From contig NZ_FOAP01000013.1 in assembly GCF_900109545.1 (NCBI RefSeq), positions 62,001 to 126,000 of the forward strand: DNA of 64,000 nt. The letters are read 5' to 3'. The translations under genes were made by a program, and so were the position numbers. This document shows positions 54,101-61,686 of the stretch, piece after piece (position 1 is the stretch's first letter; every line of letters begins with the position of its first letter). Under the pieces are notes generated by a model. That model was not told the origin of the DNA. It ran no database searches and was given only the letters and a program-made list of their open reading frames with translations. The stretch is from Stigmatella aurantiaca (GTDB lineage: Bacteria; Myxococcota; Myxococcia; Myxococcales; Myxococcaceae).

Positions 54101-54216
54101 TCGTCGTAGTCGGCCTGCGCCTCTACAAGCCGTGCATCCAGGCTGGTCCCGCTGGCCCTGCTTTCTGCCGCGCAGCACAGGAAGACCGCGAGCATCCAGC
54201 CGGTAAAGAGCCGCAT
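51163..54216 (-). CDS. Secreted TPR-CHAT protease
   Basis: A protein of 1017 aa with a signal peptide (ends near ESRAS). At least eight 42-residue tetratricopeptide repeats (about 35-440; recurrent HPDVASSLNNLA...GLYGQAEPLLRRSL). A helical linker, then a C-terminal CHAT domain (about 690-1000) with the caspase-clan dyad His (about 831, LATHGFF) and Cys (about 910, LSGCDTGRG). CHAT proteases cleave partner proteins brought by the repeats. Here the protein would act outside the cytosol. It is convergent with dnaN, 30 bp between stops, and slightly less GC-rich than its neighbours. Confidence 0.9.
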   Translation of the reverse strand: MRLFTGWMLAVFLCCAAESRASGTSLDARLVEAQADYDEAQQLKTARKYTEALVRAEHALTLRKAALGEMHPTVALCLNLLGNLHRRQGDFAQAEPLFLRALAIREATLGQDHPEAAYSLNSLAILYMEQGLYNKAEPLLLRALAIWESAFTEDTPDIAGARSNLAALYWKQGRYRQAEPLYLRALSTSEAAFGKDHPHAAGVLTNLATLYFDQGLYGQAAPLFQRAITILESAFGKTHLDLAVPLDNLAILYAQQGLYGSAESLHKRALTIMEANLDRNSPEVASSLNELASLYSRQGLYGQAEPLLRRSLAISERTFGKNHPDVASSLNNLADLHTEQGAYAKAMPLFRRSLSIREASLGKAHPDVADSLLNLASTYRQRGLYGRAEPLYQRSLDIMEMAAGQYHPFIAQLLTDFALSRLAQQRLPEALALFTRAFSISERRLRQEALGFSGSRLSSLLSHLRADEQMLYALLRAYPQDAHARNLALSAVLLLKGRSVAELAHISRSIDRNLGAEDHDTLEKLRGLRTQLAALSFSSPDTLPLKAYQQRLKALEEEGDSLEAELAGRSAHLRSLTALPSPSEIVARVAAALPQDSALIEFIAYRDRPLVPKPGTSPANVPSQLRYMALVLFPDGASHTVDLGPAAPIDRAALHLRDALAEQEASFQTIAQELYQRAFQPLIPLLGSTRHLVLAPDGQLGLIPFDALHDGQGFLLDSFDFTYLTSGRELLLRPWDGAAPSSVVVMADPNFTDSVTALDSHTTRSSPLAWFAVPPLSEMPRNGWVRLPGTRLEAQSIQRLLPQAQLFLGADASKDVLLRLPTPGILHLATHGFFLGDAPAFSDARGLASIDALAGAPPPQQEPLLNSGLVLAGAQASGAEAPGPEATLLTALEIAGLNLWGTQLVVLSGCDTGRGDVRLGQGVYGLRRALVAAGAETVLVSLWKVNDYATSVLMEAYYRNLLKGQGRATALREAMKSHRARYPHPHAWAPFIALGRNTPLRGITPALPQAPEPGASP

Positions 54217-54355
54217 TTCTTCTCCTTGCGAAAGGGATAGAGCACATCCACCAGAAGGGTGGCCTGGCCCCTCATCCCAAACGTCTGAGGAGTGTAGTCC
54301 CGCGAAGATATTCCCTTCCGTGGGCGTCCCAGGAGGGTGACACCCCGCTCGGCCT

Positions 54356-54877
54356 TTACTCTTGTCGAGAAGCCTTTCCTGGCTTCTTTACCTTCCGGCC
54401 CTTCTCCCACGTCTCCTCCGACGTCAGCACGCCCTGGGAGTAGGTGCGCGAGGGCCCATGCCGCTTGCCGGCCTGGAAGAAGGCCTCGGAGAGGAGCTGG
54501 CCCCGGGCGTCGTACTCCACCGAGCGGCCCTCCAGCTTGCCCCCCGCGAAGTTCTCTTCCGACCAGGAGCCATCCGAGTTCAGGGTGACGTGGCGGCCCT
54601 GCTTCTTGCCGTCCTGATAGTCCCCCCAGCTCTGGCCCTCGCCGTCCGCGCACGTCACCGAGGGGCCGTGCAGCACGGGCCGGCCCTTCTTCACCGCGCG
54701 GCACTCCAGCGTGCCCGCCGGGTCCTTGGGGCCACCCGAGGCGGTGGCGCCCGCGGGGCACTCCAGCTTCCAGGAGGCACAGAGGGCGTCCGCCTGACGC
54801 TTGTCCATGGCCAGCGCGGGCGAGGCCGTCAGCAAGGCGACGGTCAGTGTCGTGAATGTGCGCGGGTACAACTTCAT
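54356..54877 (-). CDS. Secreted MORN-repeat-like protein
   Basis: A protein of 173 aa with a signal peptide (ends ASPALAM). Four or so MORN-like units follow: GQSWGDYQDGKKQGRHV, GSWSEENFAGGKLEGRSV, GQLLSEAFFQAGKRHGPSR, GVLTSEETWEKGRK. Two N-terminal Cys pairs. A YwqK-like antitoxin or envelope role has been suggested for similar proteins, without proof here. The ATG at 54877 is set by the signal peptide. Divergent from the gene at 55015. Confidence 0.8.
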   Translation of the reverse strand: MKLYPRTFTTLTVALLTASPALAMDKRQADALCASWKLECPAGATASGGPKDPAGTLECRAVKKGRPVLHGPSVTCADGEGQSWGDYQDGKKQGRHVTLNSDGSWSEENFAGGKLEGRSVEYDARGQLLSEAFFQAGKRHGPSRTYSQGVLTSEETWEKGRKVKKPGKASRQE

Positions 54878-55014
54878 GGGGGCCTCGCGTGCGGACGGGC
54901 AACAGCGCCGGACCCGTGGGCCCGTGCCAGGGGGACTTCTTCCGGTCATCTTCCCTGTCCTTTGGGGGCAAAGGGCCTGCGACCGGCTCCGCCTATCCTT
55001 ATAGTGGAGAGACC

Positions 55015-56193
55015 GTGGCCTCCCACCCTGACATTCTGCGGGAACGGCTGGAGGACCGTGCGGACCTCCTGGAGGCCTCACGGCTGCGCTACCGCGCGCT
55101 CCGGGGAATTCTCAGCGGCTTCTTCTGGAAGGAGCGCCTCCGGGGCAACCTGGAGCTGCTGCGCGAGGTGGCCCTGGTGCAGCCCGAGGTGGATGCCACG
55201 CTGGCCTCCACGGGCCGCCGTGCCGCCGCCGAGCGCTGGCCTCAGGACTCGGCCCCCGTGCGCCTGCTGGACGAGGTACGCCAGTTGCGCGAGGCGGTCG
55301 CACAAGCGGTGAAGCGGCGCCTGGCCACGGAGGAGCCCCCCGCCTTGCTGGGCGAGGCGATGCTGGCGCTGGAGGAAGAGGTGCTCGCCACGGGCCCCTT
55401 CCTGGGCGGCCGGAGCTGGGCGCGGGCCGTGGAGGTGCTTCCGCGCAACCTGCCGGAGCTGCGCGCCGCGTGCGCCGCGGCCGAGGTGTTCGAGGGCATC
55501 TTCAAGCGGCCCGCGGCCAAGGGGGCGCTGCCCTTCAACGGCGCCGAGGCGCACGAGCTGTGCCGCGCGCTCACCCTGGGCGAGGTGGCGCTGCGCTCGC
55601 TGTGGGAGCGGCTGGACCGGTTCGATGAGACGGGGCGGGTGCGGCCCTTCCTGGAGCGCCAGGTGCGCCGGGTGCCGGGCCCCGCGCCCCGCAGTGGGCC
55701 CGAGCTGCTGCTGCACGCGGCCTTCTGGTACGACGTGGCCCGGGTCCGGGTGAGTGAGCTGCTGAAGGCCCGGCTGGATCCGGTCGTAGCCCGGGAGGAT
55801 GAGGTGCCCGTGCTGCTGGCCTGGCTGGTGGCCCGGGAGGAGTCCCCCGAGGCCCGGCTGGAGGCGGGAGAGGTGCTCTCCGAGGGGCGTGCGGGGCTCT
55901 TCGAGCTGGCGAGCGAGCTGGCCCTGCTGTCCCGCGCCCGGCCCGAGGGGCCCTGGAATGAAGAGGCCGCCTGGGTGCGGCTGTGGACGGCGGCCCACCG
56001 GGCCCGGGGCGAGACGGGCGAGGACGTGGAGCGGGTGCGCGAGGTGCTGCACCTGTTCATCCGCCTGCGCGGCCGGACGAACGTGCCGGCCCGGCTGTTC
56101 TCCCCGGACCTGGCGACGCCGGTGCAGGATGTCGCTCCGGACACGAAGGACTTGCCGGGGCTCGTGCAGGCGGCCCGGGCCGCCGCGCGCTAA
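55015..56193 (+). CDS. Hypothetical helical protein, 392 aa
   Basis: A cytosolic, Arg/Glu/Leu/Ala-rich, all-helical protein of 392 aa with no recognised domain. The GTG at 55015 follows GGAGAG at about 2-7 bp; the longer upstream frame has no support. It ends overlapping the end of the DUSAM gene by 4 bp (convergent). Composition is ordinary for this genome, so it looks like a native, myxobacteria-restricted protein. Confidence 0.7.
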   Translation: MASHPDILRERLEDRADLLEASRLRYRALRGILSGFFWKERLRGNLELLREVALVQPEVDATLASTGRRAAAERWPQDSAPVRLLDEVRQLREAVAQAVKRRLATEEPPALLGEAMLALEEEVLATGPFLGGRSWARAVEVLPRNLPELRAACAAAEVFEGIFKRPAAKGALPFNGAEAHELCRALTLGEVALRSLWERLDRFDETGRVRPFLERQVRRVPGPAPRSGPELLLHAAFWYDVARVRVSELLKARLDPVVAREDEVPVLLAWLVAREESPEARLEAGEVLSEGRAGLFELASELALLSRARPEGPWNEEAAWVRLWTAAHRARGETGEDVERVREVLHLFIRLRGRTNVPARLFSPDLATPVQDVAPDTKDLPGLVQAARAAAR

Positions 56194-56975
56194 CCCGGAG
56201 GCGGTTCATCCAGGCCCGCGAGGTTCTCCTCGGCGGCCTGGCGGTAGACCGGAACGACTTCCACGGCCAGCAAGTCGCGCAGCTGCTGGCGTGCTCCTTC
56301 GAGGTCTCCTGCATCCCGAAGGGTCATCATTCGCAAGAGGGTACGCTCAAGCCGCTTCGTTCCTTTTCGCCTGCGCTCCACGATCTTTTGAAGCAAGAGC
56401 CCTGCACCCTCAGGACTGGCAAGGGCCTCTTCCGTCTCCTCCTCGCGGATGGCCACCTCTGCGGCGGCATTGCGCAGGAAGGCTCGCATTCCCCTAGTGA
56501 GATTCAGCGGTTTGCCCTGATGGATGCGGTGCAGAAGGATGAAGAGCTGGGAGTGCTCGGAGAGCTTCGGATCCACCCGCCCACTGGCTGCAACCTTTTG
56601 GAGCCGGTCTATTCTGGCGAGCGCGTTTTTGGCGTGCTTGCGGTAGAGCGGAACGGTCTCGACCGCGAGCACCTGCACTATCTGTTCACGTGCTCCCTTG
56701 AGGTTCCCCGCGTCTCGCAGGCGGTCGGCGCGGCGCTCTGCATCGATCAGACGCCATGAACCGCCCCAGATGCGGCTTTTGATCTTTCGCAGGAGGGTGA
56801 CGGCCGTGGGAATGCTGCGAAGGGCTTTCTCTGCATCCTTGGCAGGGATCGCCACTTCCCGTGCGGAACGCCGCAGCAGGGCTCGCACATCGCTTGTAAG
56901 TACCAGGGGTTCTTTCTGCTCCAGCACTCGCTGCGACAGAGCACGGATTGGATCCCAGTCAATCTTGACTGCCAT
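56190..56975 (-). CDS. DUSAM domain protein (two copies)
   Basis: A protein of 261 aa with two related helical blocks: about 5-130 (DWDPIRALSQRVLEQKEPL, VLTSDVRALLRRSAREVAI) and about 140-255 (LFILLHRIHQGKPL, LTRGMRAFLRNAAAEVAI). Both halves repeat the theme RLRDAGNLKGAREQIVQVLA / TLRDAGDLEGARQQLRDLLA. This is the DUSAM family, which I know only from myxobacteria and whose function is not established. The ATG at 56975 has AGGGA 7 bp upstream. It lies 10 bp downstream of the lipoprotein gene ending at 56986, on the same strand. Confidence 0.88.
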   Translation of the reverse strand: MAVKIDWDPIRALSQRVLEQKEPLVLTSDVRALLRRSAREVAIPAKDAEKALRSIPTAVTLLRKIKSRIWGGSWRLIDAERRADRLRDAGNLKGAREQIVQVLAVETVPLYRKHAKNALARIDRLQKVAASGRVDPKLSEHSQLFILLHRIHQGKPLNLTRGMRAFLRNAAAEVAIREEETEEALASPEGAGLLLQKIVERRRKGTKRLERTLLRMMTLRDAGDLEGARQQLRDLLAVEVVPVYRQAAEENLAGLDEPPPG

Positions 56976-56985
56976 CGGCAAATCC

Positions 56986-57489
56986 CTAGTTCCGTGTACG
57001 GGGATCGTAGCACATTTCTAAGGGCCACTTTCGCTGGCCCTCACAGCGCCGGAGGCAGGCGTCACACTTCCCGATCCACTTCTGATTTTGGCACGAGACG
57101 TATGTCATAATGCACTTCCTCCTCCACTCAGGAACATGCCCCGCTGCCTCGGTTTGATCCACGGTCTCCGTGGCATCAGACTCCTCTGCGGTGGAAGCCG
57201 CCGTTACTGGGACGCTCTCCAGGGTCGCGTAGGCTTCAGCCAGCGTCTTGAGGATGCTGGCCACCCGAGCGGGCGGCGCGCCGCAGCTCTCTACCGCCGT
57301 GAAGGGGTTTCTCTCGACGCAGCAACTCACGGTGTCCCAGCAGGTGAGCGGCGCAAGGTATGTCGGCGGATTTGAAACCGGCTTGAGCGGACGGCTTGCG
57401 GTGGAATGAGTCCCGGAGGAACAGCCCCCCATCAGCCCGATGAGGACAGCCGCCAACCCTTGAGCAAAGACGCGGAGCTGTAAGTTCAT
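56986..57489 (-). CDS. Cys-rich lipoprotein resembling myxobacterial lipoprotein toxins
   Basis: A protein of 167 aa. Lipoprotein signal (IGLMGGCSS). The mature part has CWDTVSCCVERNPFTAVESC, a pattern I recall from myxobacterial lipoproteins with variable C-terminal domains, followed by a Thr/Glu-rich linker. A compact Cys-rich end follows (C..YVSCQNQKWIGKCDACLRRCEG). Similar lipoproteins include toxin-delivery (Sit-type) and related proteins transferred between cells; whether this one is toxic is not known. The ATG at 57489 is set by the signal. The adjacent DUSAM gene could be a partner or immunity gene, which is speculation. Confidence 0.7.
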   Translation of the reverse strand: MNLQLRVFAQGLAAVLIGLMGGCSSGTHSTASRPLKPVSNPPTYLAPLTCWDTVSCCVERNPFTAVESCGAPPARVASILKTLAEAYATLESVPVTAASTAEESDATETVDQTEAAGHVPEWRRKCIMTYVSCQNQKWIGKCDACLRRCEGQRKWPLEMCYDPRTRN

Positions 57490-57789
57490 GAATGAAATGA
57501 TGGAGAGGCCTTTGGAGGCTGGGATGGCTTTCGAGTCGGCGTAGCCGTGACCGGATGCGCATGATGCCTGGGTCCAAGCCCCGGATGGCCAGCCCCAAAG
57601 GCTCCCCTGCGGCGGCCTACGTCGTTGATGCCTTCTGGTGAACCACTCCCTCTGGGATGGCACGGCCAACTTGCCGCCGTGGAGTGGGTCCTGTAGCTTG
57701 AGAGACTCGCTTGCCCTCCAGCCAACATCTCGAAATCACTGGAGATATCCCTTCCATGGTGCCCGGAGAGGGGTAGGGTAGCGGCCACC
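57490..57789. other. Divergent intergenic region before recF
   Basis: 300 bp between the lipoprotein start and the recF start. No gene, clear promoter or repeat is recognised. recF begins at a GTG with only a weak ribosome-binding region (GAGAGGGG 20 bp upstream). Confidence 0.4.
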
Positions 57790-59229
57790 GTGCGCCTGCT
57801 CGCGCTCCAAGCCCAGAACTTCCGCAACCTGCACCAGGTGTCCCTGGCCCCCAGCCCTCACGCCACCATCGCCGTGGGGCAGAACGGCCAGGGCAAGACG
57901 AACCTGCTCGAGGCCCTCTACTTCCTGGCCACGCTCAAGCCGCTGCGTGCCGGCCGGCTCGCGGAGCTGGTGCGCTGGGGCACCAAGGCCGCCCGCGTCT
58001 CCGGCCGCTTCCTTCTCAAGGGCGCCGAGCGGGAGATCTCCGTGGAGGTGGGCGGCGGCGTGCGCCAGGCCTTCGTGGACGGCAAGAAGGCCTCCAGCCT
58101 GGAGGAGTACTTCGGCGGCGTGTCCGTGGTGGCCTTCACCCCGGATGATTTGGAAGTCGTGAAGGGCGGGCCGGACGCGCGGCGCACCTTCCTGGACCGG
58201 GCGGTGTTCAACCGCTTCCCCGCCTTTCTCAAGGAGAGCCGCGACTACGCCCGGGCGCTGAAGAACCGCAACCGCCTGCTGCGCGATGGGCCCGCCGCCG
58301 ACCCCGCGTACCTGGATGCCTACGATGCGACGCTCGCGCGCAGCGGGGCCCGCGTGTACGTGCGGCGACGGGCGCTGATGGCCGAGCTGGCCCCCCGCGC
58401 CCAGGCCACGTTCGCCGCCATTGGCCGCACGGTGGACCCGGCCGTCTACGGCTACCACCCCGCGCACCTGGCCCAGGAGTTCGCCGACGTGGACGAGGCC
58501 CGCCTGGCCGAGGCCCTGCTGGAAGCGCTCGCGGGCCGCAGGCGCAGGGACCTGGAGCGGGGCTTCACCTCGGTGGGGCCGCACGTGGACGATGTGGCGC
58601 TGACGCTGGGCGGCCGCAGCGCGCGCGCCTACGCCAGCCAGGGCCAGCAGCGCGCGCTGGTGCTCGGCTGGAAGATCGCCGAGATCGAGAACCTGCAGGC
58701 CTCGCTGGGCTTCCTGCCGCTGCTGCTGCTCGACGATGTGTCGAGCGAGCTCGACCCGGAGCGCAACGCGTACCTCATGGGCTACCTGGCCGCGAGCGGG
58801 GCCCAGGTGTTCCTCACCACCACGGATGCTTCGCTGGTGCGGGCCGCCGCGGCGGCCGACACCCTGTGGATGGACGTCCACGGGGGGCAGGTGGCCCCCC
58901 GGCCGCCCGAGCCCTCAGCGGGGGGGCAGGCGCCGCTCCCGGGGCAGCAGCCGCCAGCGCCGGTGCCCGTGGGGCACCTGCTGCGCGGGGACGTTGCCGA
59001 AGAAGGCGAAGCGGAACTCCGCCCAGAGAATCCCGTAGGCCACGGCGAAGAGGAACGTGCCGATCACCGCCCACACCGGGGCGCCCAGGAAGAGGGCACC
59101 GGCGGAGCCCACGAGCAGCACCACCCCCATGCCCAGGGAGGCTTCGCGCCGGCGCCGGGACTCGCTGAAGGCCAGCCCCATGGAGACGAGGGAGACGGCG
59201 AAGAGGAGTCCGGCCAGCCCGAGCGCTGA
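57790..59229 (+). CDS. recF: RecF, DNA gap-repair SMC-like ATPase, with unusual C-terminal read-on
   Basis: A protein of 479 aa by the open frame; the family length is about 360-380. Walker A GQNGQGKTNLLE at about residue 30, the ABC-like signature YASQGQQRALVLGW at about 280, and Walker B LPLLLLDDVSSELDPERN mark RecF, which helps load RecA at gaps. Homology ends near residue 375. The last 105 codons (from about 58915) are antisense to the membrane-protein gene 58915-59298, and the expected stop is missing. A run of seven G at about 58919-58925 sits at the junction, but shifting the frame there does not give a nearby stop either. Confidence 0.88.
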   Translation: MRLLALQAQNFRNLHQVSLAPSPHATIAVGQNGQGKTNLLEALYFLATLKPLRAGRLAELVRWGTKAARVSGRFLLKGAEREISVEVGGGVRQAFVDGKKASSLEEYFGGVSVVAFTPDDLEVVKGGPDARRTFLDRAVFNRFPAFLKESRDYARALKNRNRLLRDGPAADPAYLDAYDATLARSGARVYVRRRALMAELAPRAQATFAAIGRTVDPAVYGYHPAHLAQEFADVDEARLAEALLEALAGRRRRDLERGFTSVGPHVDDVALTLGGRSARAYASQGQQRALVLGWKIAEIENLQASLGFLPLLLLDDVSSELDPERNAYLMGYLAASGAQVFLTTTDASLVRAAAAADTLWMDVHGGQVAPRPPEPSAGGQAPLPGQQPPAPVPVGHLLRGDVAEEGEAELRPENPVGHGEEERADHRPHRGAQEEGTGGAHEQHHPHAQGGFAPAPGLAEGQPHGDEGDGEEESGQPER

Positions 59230-59298
59230 ACGGGCATACAGGTTGGCGATCGACAACAGGAACAGGCCAAGGCCCAAGAGCGCCAGTCCGCCATCCAT
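58915..59298 (-). CDS. Small integral membrane protein
   Basis: A protein of 127 aa with four hydrophobic segments (about 3-20, 25-45, 55-73, 77-95) and a basic C-terminal tail (HGHRRWRLLPRERRLPPR). The ATG at 59298 has a textbook AAGGAG at 7 bp, so it is a real gene although it lies entirely opposite the recF frame extension for 315 bp. No family was recognised. Confidence 0.75.
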   Translation of the reverse strand: MDGGLALLGLGLFLLSIANLYARSALGLAGLLFAVSLVSMGLAFSESRRRREASLGMGVVLLVGSAGALFLGAPVWAVIGTFLFAVAYGILWAEFRFAFFGNVPAQQVPHGHRRWRLLPRERRLPPR

Positions 59299-59532
59299 GG
59301 GGTATCTCCTTCAGAGGGTGTCCAAGGGACAACATCTCCACGGCGGGCGGTGGGAGCACGGTGCCCCACCCTGGGCAGCCCCTTCTCGCCTGGAGGGCAG
59401 GAGACGCCCCTGGAAGCGGTGCGGCATGGGTGTTCCTGGGGAATTGTCTGCAACCCAATCCACCTTTACTTCCCTGACCCACTAGGCGTTTGCCCATCCG
59501 TGCCTAGCTTCCGTTTCCTCGGAGACGGAGGA

Positions 59533-60039
59533 ATGAAGAGTACCCTGCTAACGCTTGCCCTGCTGGCCCTGCCCCTCTCGACGGGCTGCCGCCGCGTGAG
59601 CTTCGAAGATTCGATGCTGTCCAAGCGGGACGTGGACTACCGCATTGGCGAGCTGCCGAAGCACTGGCACCGCGTCTACCTCAAGGACAATGACCTGGCC
59701 TTCTCGGAGGAGGGAACGGGGCGCGCCCTGTCCATCAACTCCACCTGTGAGGGCCACGATGACCCGCCGCTGCCCGTGCTGACCCGGCACCTGGTGATGG
59801 GCTTCACGGACCGCGAGGAGCAGTCCCAGAAGCTCATCAACCTGGATGGCCGCGAGGCGCTGCGCTCGCGCTACCTGGCCCGGCTCGACGGCGTCCCCGT
59901 GGAGCTGGAGATGGTGGTGCTCAAGAAGGACGGCTGCGTCTTCGACTTCACCTACATCGCCCCTCCCGGCCAGGCCGAGGAGCGGATGGCGGACTTTGAC
60001 GGCCTGCTCGCGGGCTTCCACTCGGAGCGCAACGGATGA
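59533..60039 (+). CDS. Lipoprotein heading the Mla operon
   Basis: A protein of 168 aa with a lipoprotein signal (LPLSTGCRR). The mature domain is mixed alpha/beta, with RYLARLDGVPVELEMVVLKKDGCVFDFTYIA towards its end (here in short: DGCVFDFTYIA), a pattern seen in myxobacterial lipoproteins of unknown role. GGAGG precedes the ATG. Its stop overlaps the MlaE start (ATGA), so it is coupled to the lipid transporter. It could be a periplasmic accessory of that system. Confidence 0.75.
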   Translation: MKSTLLTLALLALPLSTGCRRVSFEDSMLSKRDVDYRIGELPKHWHRVYLKDNDLAFSEEGTGRALSINSTCEGHDDPPLPVLTRHLVMGFTDREEQSQKLINLDGREALRSRYLARLDGVPVELEMVVLKKDGCVFDFTYIAPPGQAEERMADFDGLLAGFHSERNG

Positions 60040-60863
60040 ACCCCTCGGTGCAGGCCCCCGCCGTTGCTGAGCCTCAGGCCGCCGCCCCGGTCTCGATCTT
60101 CGCCTCCGTGATGGCGGTGGTGCGCCAGCGGCTGGAGGTGCTCGGGGCCATGGCGGTGATGACCGGCCGCGTCTTCTCGCGCGCGGTGCGCCCGCCCTAC
60201 GACTGGGGCGCGCTCGTCTACCACACCGAGTTCCTGGGCGTGCGCTCCATGCCCATCGCCCTGCTGACCTCCACGTTCGCGGGCCTGGTCATCTCGCTCC
60301 AGTTCGGCTTCTTCCTGTCGCGCTTCGGCGTGCAGTACACCGTGGGGCGCGTCGTCGTCCTCACGCTGTTCCGGGAGCTGGCCCCGGTGCTCACCGCGCT
60401 CACGGTGGGCGCGCGCATCGGCTCGGGCATGGCCGCGGAGCTGGGCGCCATGACGGTGACCGAGCAGGTGGATGCCATCCGCGCGCTGGGCGCGGACCCC
60501 TTGCGCAAGCTGGTGGTGCCCCGGGTGCTTGCGTGCCTGCTGGTGATGCCTACGCTCACGGTGCTGGCGGACGTCATCGGCCTGGGGGCCGGGGCGCTCG
60601 TGGTCAACATGCAGTACGGCATCTCCTTCGAGCTGTTCTTCCAGGGCGCGCTGGACGCGGTGCTGATGACGGACTTCGTGTCCGGCGTCATCAAGGGCGC
60701 CATCTTCGGGGTCATCATCGGCCTGGTGGGCTGCTTCAAGGGGCTCACCGTCGAGGGCGGCACCGAGGGCGTGGGCCGCGCCACCACGCAGACGGTGGCC
60801 ATCACCTCCGTGTCCGTGTGTCTGGCGGACTTCTTCATCACCAAGATTACCCTCTACTTCTAG
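60036..60863 (+). CDS. mlaE: MlaE-type lipid ABC transporter permease
   Basis: A protein of 275 aa with the MlaE/YrbE signature LTALTVGARIGSGMAAELGAMTVTEQVDAIRALG (landmark core GMAAELGAM then EQVDAIRALG) and five or so membrane helices. It forms the inner-membrane channel of the Mla/MCE lipid transporter, with MlaF (next gene, 4 bp away) and MlaD. Start coupled to the lipoprotein gene by ATGA. Confidence 0.93.
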   Translation: MNPSVQAPAVAEPQAAAPVSIFASVMAVVRQRLEVLGAMAVMTGRVFSRAVRPPYDWGALVYHTEFLGVRSMPIALLTSTFAGLVISLQFGFFLSRFGVQYTVGRVVVLTLFRELAPVLTALTVGARIGSGMAAELGAMTVTEQVDAIRALGADPLRKLVVPRVLACLLVMPTLTVLADVIGLGAGALVVNMQYGISFELFFQGALDAVLMTDFVSGVIKGAIFGVIIGLVGCFKGLTVEGGTEGVGRATTQTVAITSVSVCLADFFITKITLYF

Positions 60864-60867
60864 CGTC

Positions 60868-61686
60868 ATGTCCTCGCCCAACGACTCCTCGCGTCTGAAC
60901 TTCCGCCAGCCCACCCCGGGGGAAGAGCTCATCCGGTTCGAGCACCTGAAGAAGACCTTCGGCCCGAAGCGCGTGTACGACGACCTGGACCTGTCGGTGT
61001 ACGCCGGGGAGACGTTGGTGGTGATGGGCGGCTCGGGCACGGGCAAGAGCGTGCTGCTCAAGTGCCTCATTGGCCTCTTGTACCCGGACGCGGGGCGCAT
61101 CCACTTCCAGGGCCAGGACCTGACGGACTTCGACGAGGAGGACTTCCGGGCCGTGCGCAAGCACGTGGCCATGGTGTTCCAGGGCGCGGCGCTGTTCGAC
61201 TCGCTCACGGTGGGCGAGAACGTGGCCTACCCCCTGCGCGAGCACTTCCCGGAGATGCCGCAGGAGGAGATTGCCCGCCGCGTGGCGGAGAAGCTGTCGT
61301 GGGTGGATCTGCCGGGGACCGAAGCGATGATGCCCTCGGACATGTCCGGTGGCATGCGCAAGCGCGTGGGGCTGGCGCGCGCCATCGCCACGGACCCGGA
61401 GGTCATCCTGTGGGACGAGCCCACCACGGGTTTGGATCCGGTGACCACGCAGAACATCAACACGATGATTAACTCGATGAAGCAGCGCCTGGGGTGCACC
61501 TCCATTGTCGTCACGCACGACATGTTGAGTGCCTTCGAGGTGGCGGACCGCCTGGCCATGCTGGCGGACCGGCGCATCGTGCAGGTGGGCTCGCCCGAGG
61601 AGATCCGTCACTCGACGGTGCCTCAGGTGCGGGCGTTCATGGAAGCGCGGCGGACGGAGTTGGGGATAGGGAAGGTGGCGTCATGA
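60868..61686 (+). CDS. mlaF: MlaF-type ABC transporter ATPase
   Basis: A protein of 272 aa with Walker A GGSGTGKSVLLK, Q-loop VFQGAALFDSLTV, signature MSGGMRKRVGLARA, Walker B VILWDEPTTGLDP and switch His in VVTHDM. It powers lipid movement through MlaE. It starts 4 bp after mlaE and overlaps mlaD by ATGA. Confidence 0.95.
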   Translation: MSSPNDSSRLNFRQPTPGEELIRFEHLKKTFGPKRVYDDLDLSVYAGETLVVMGGSGTGKSVLLKCLIGLLYPDAGRIHFQGQDLTDFDEEDFRAVRKHVAMVFQGAALFDSLTVGENVAYPLREHFPEMPQEEIARRVAEKLSWVDLPGTEAMMPSDMSGGMRKRVGLARAIATDPEVILWDEPTTGLDPVTTQNINTMINSMKQRLGCTSIVVTHDMLSAFEVADRLAMLADRRIVQVGSPEEIRHSTVPQVRAFMEARRTELGIGKVAS

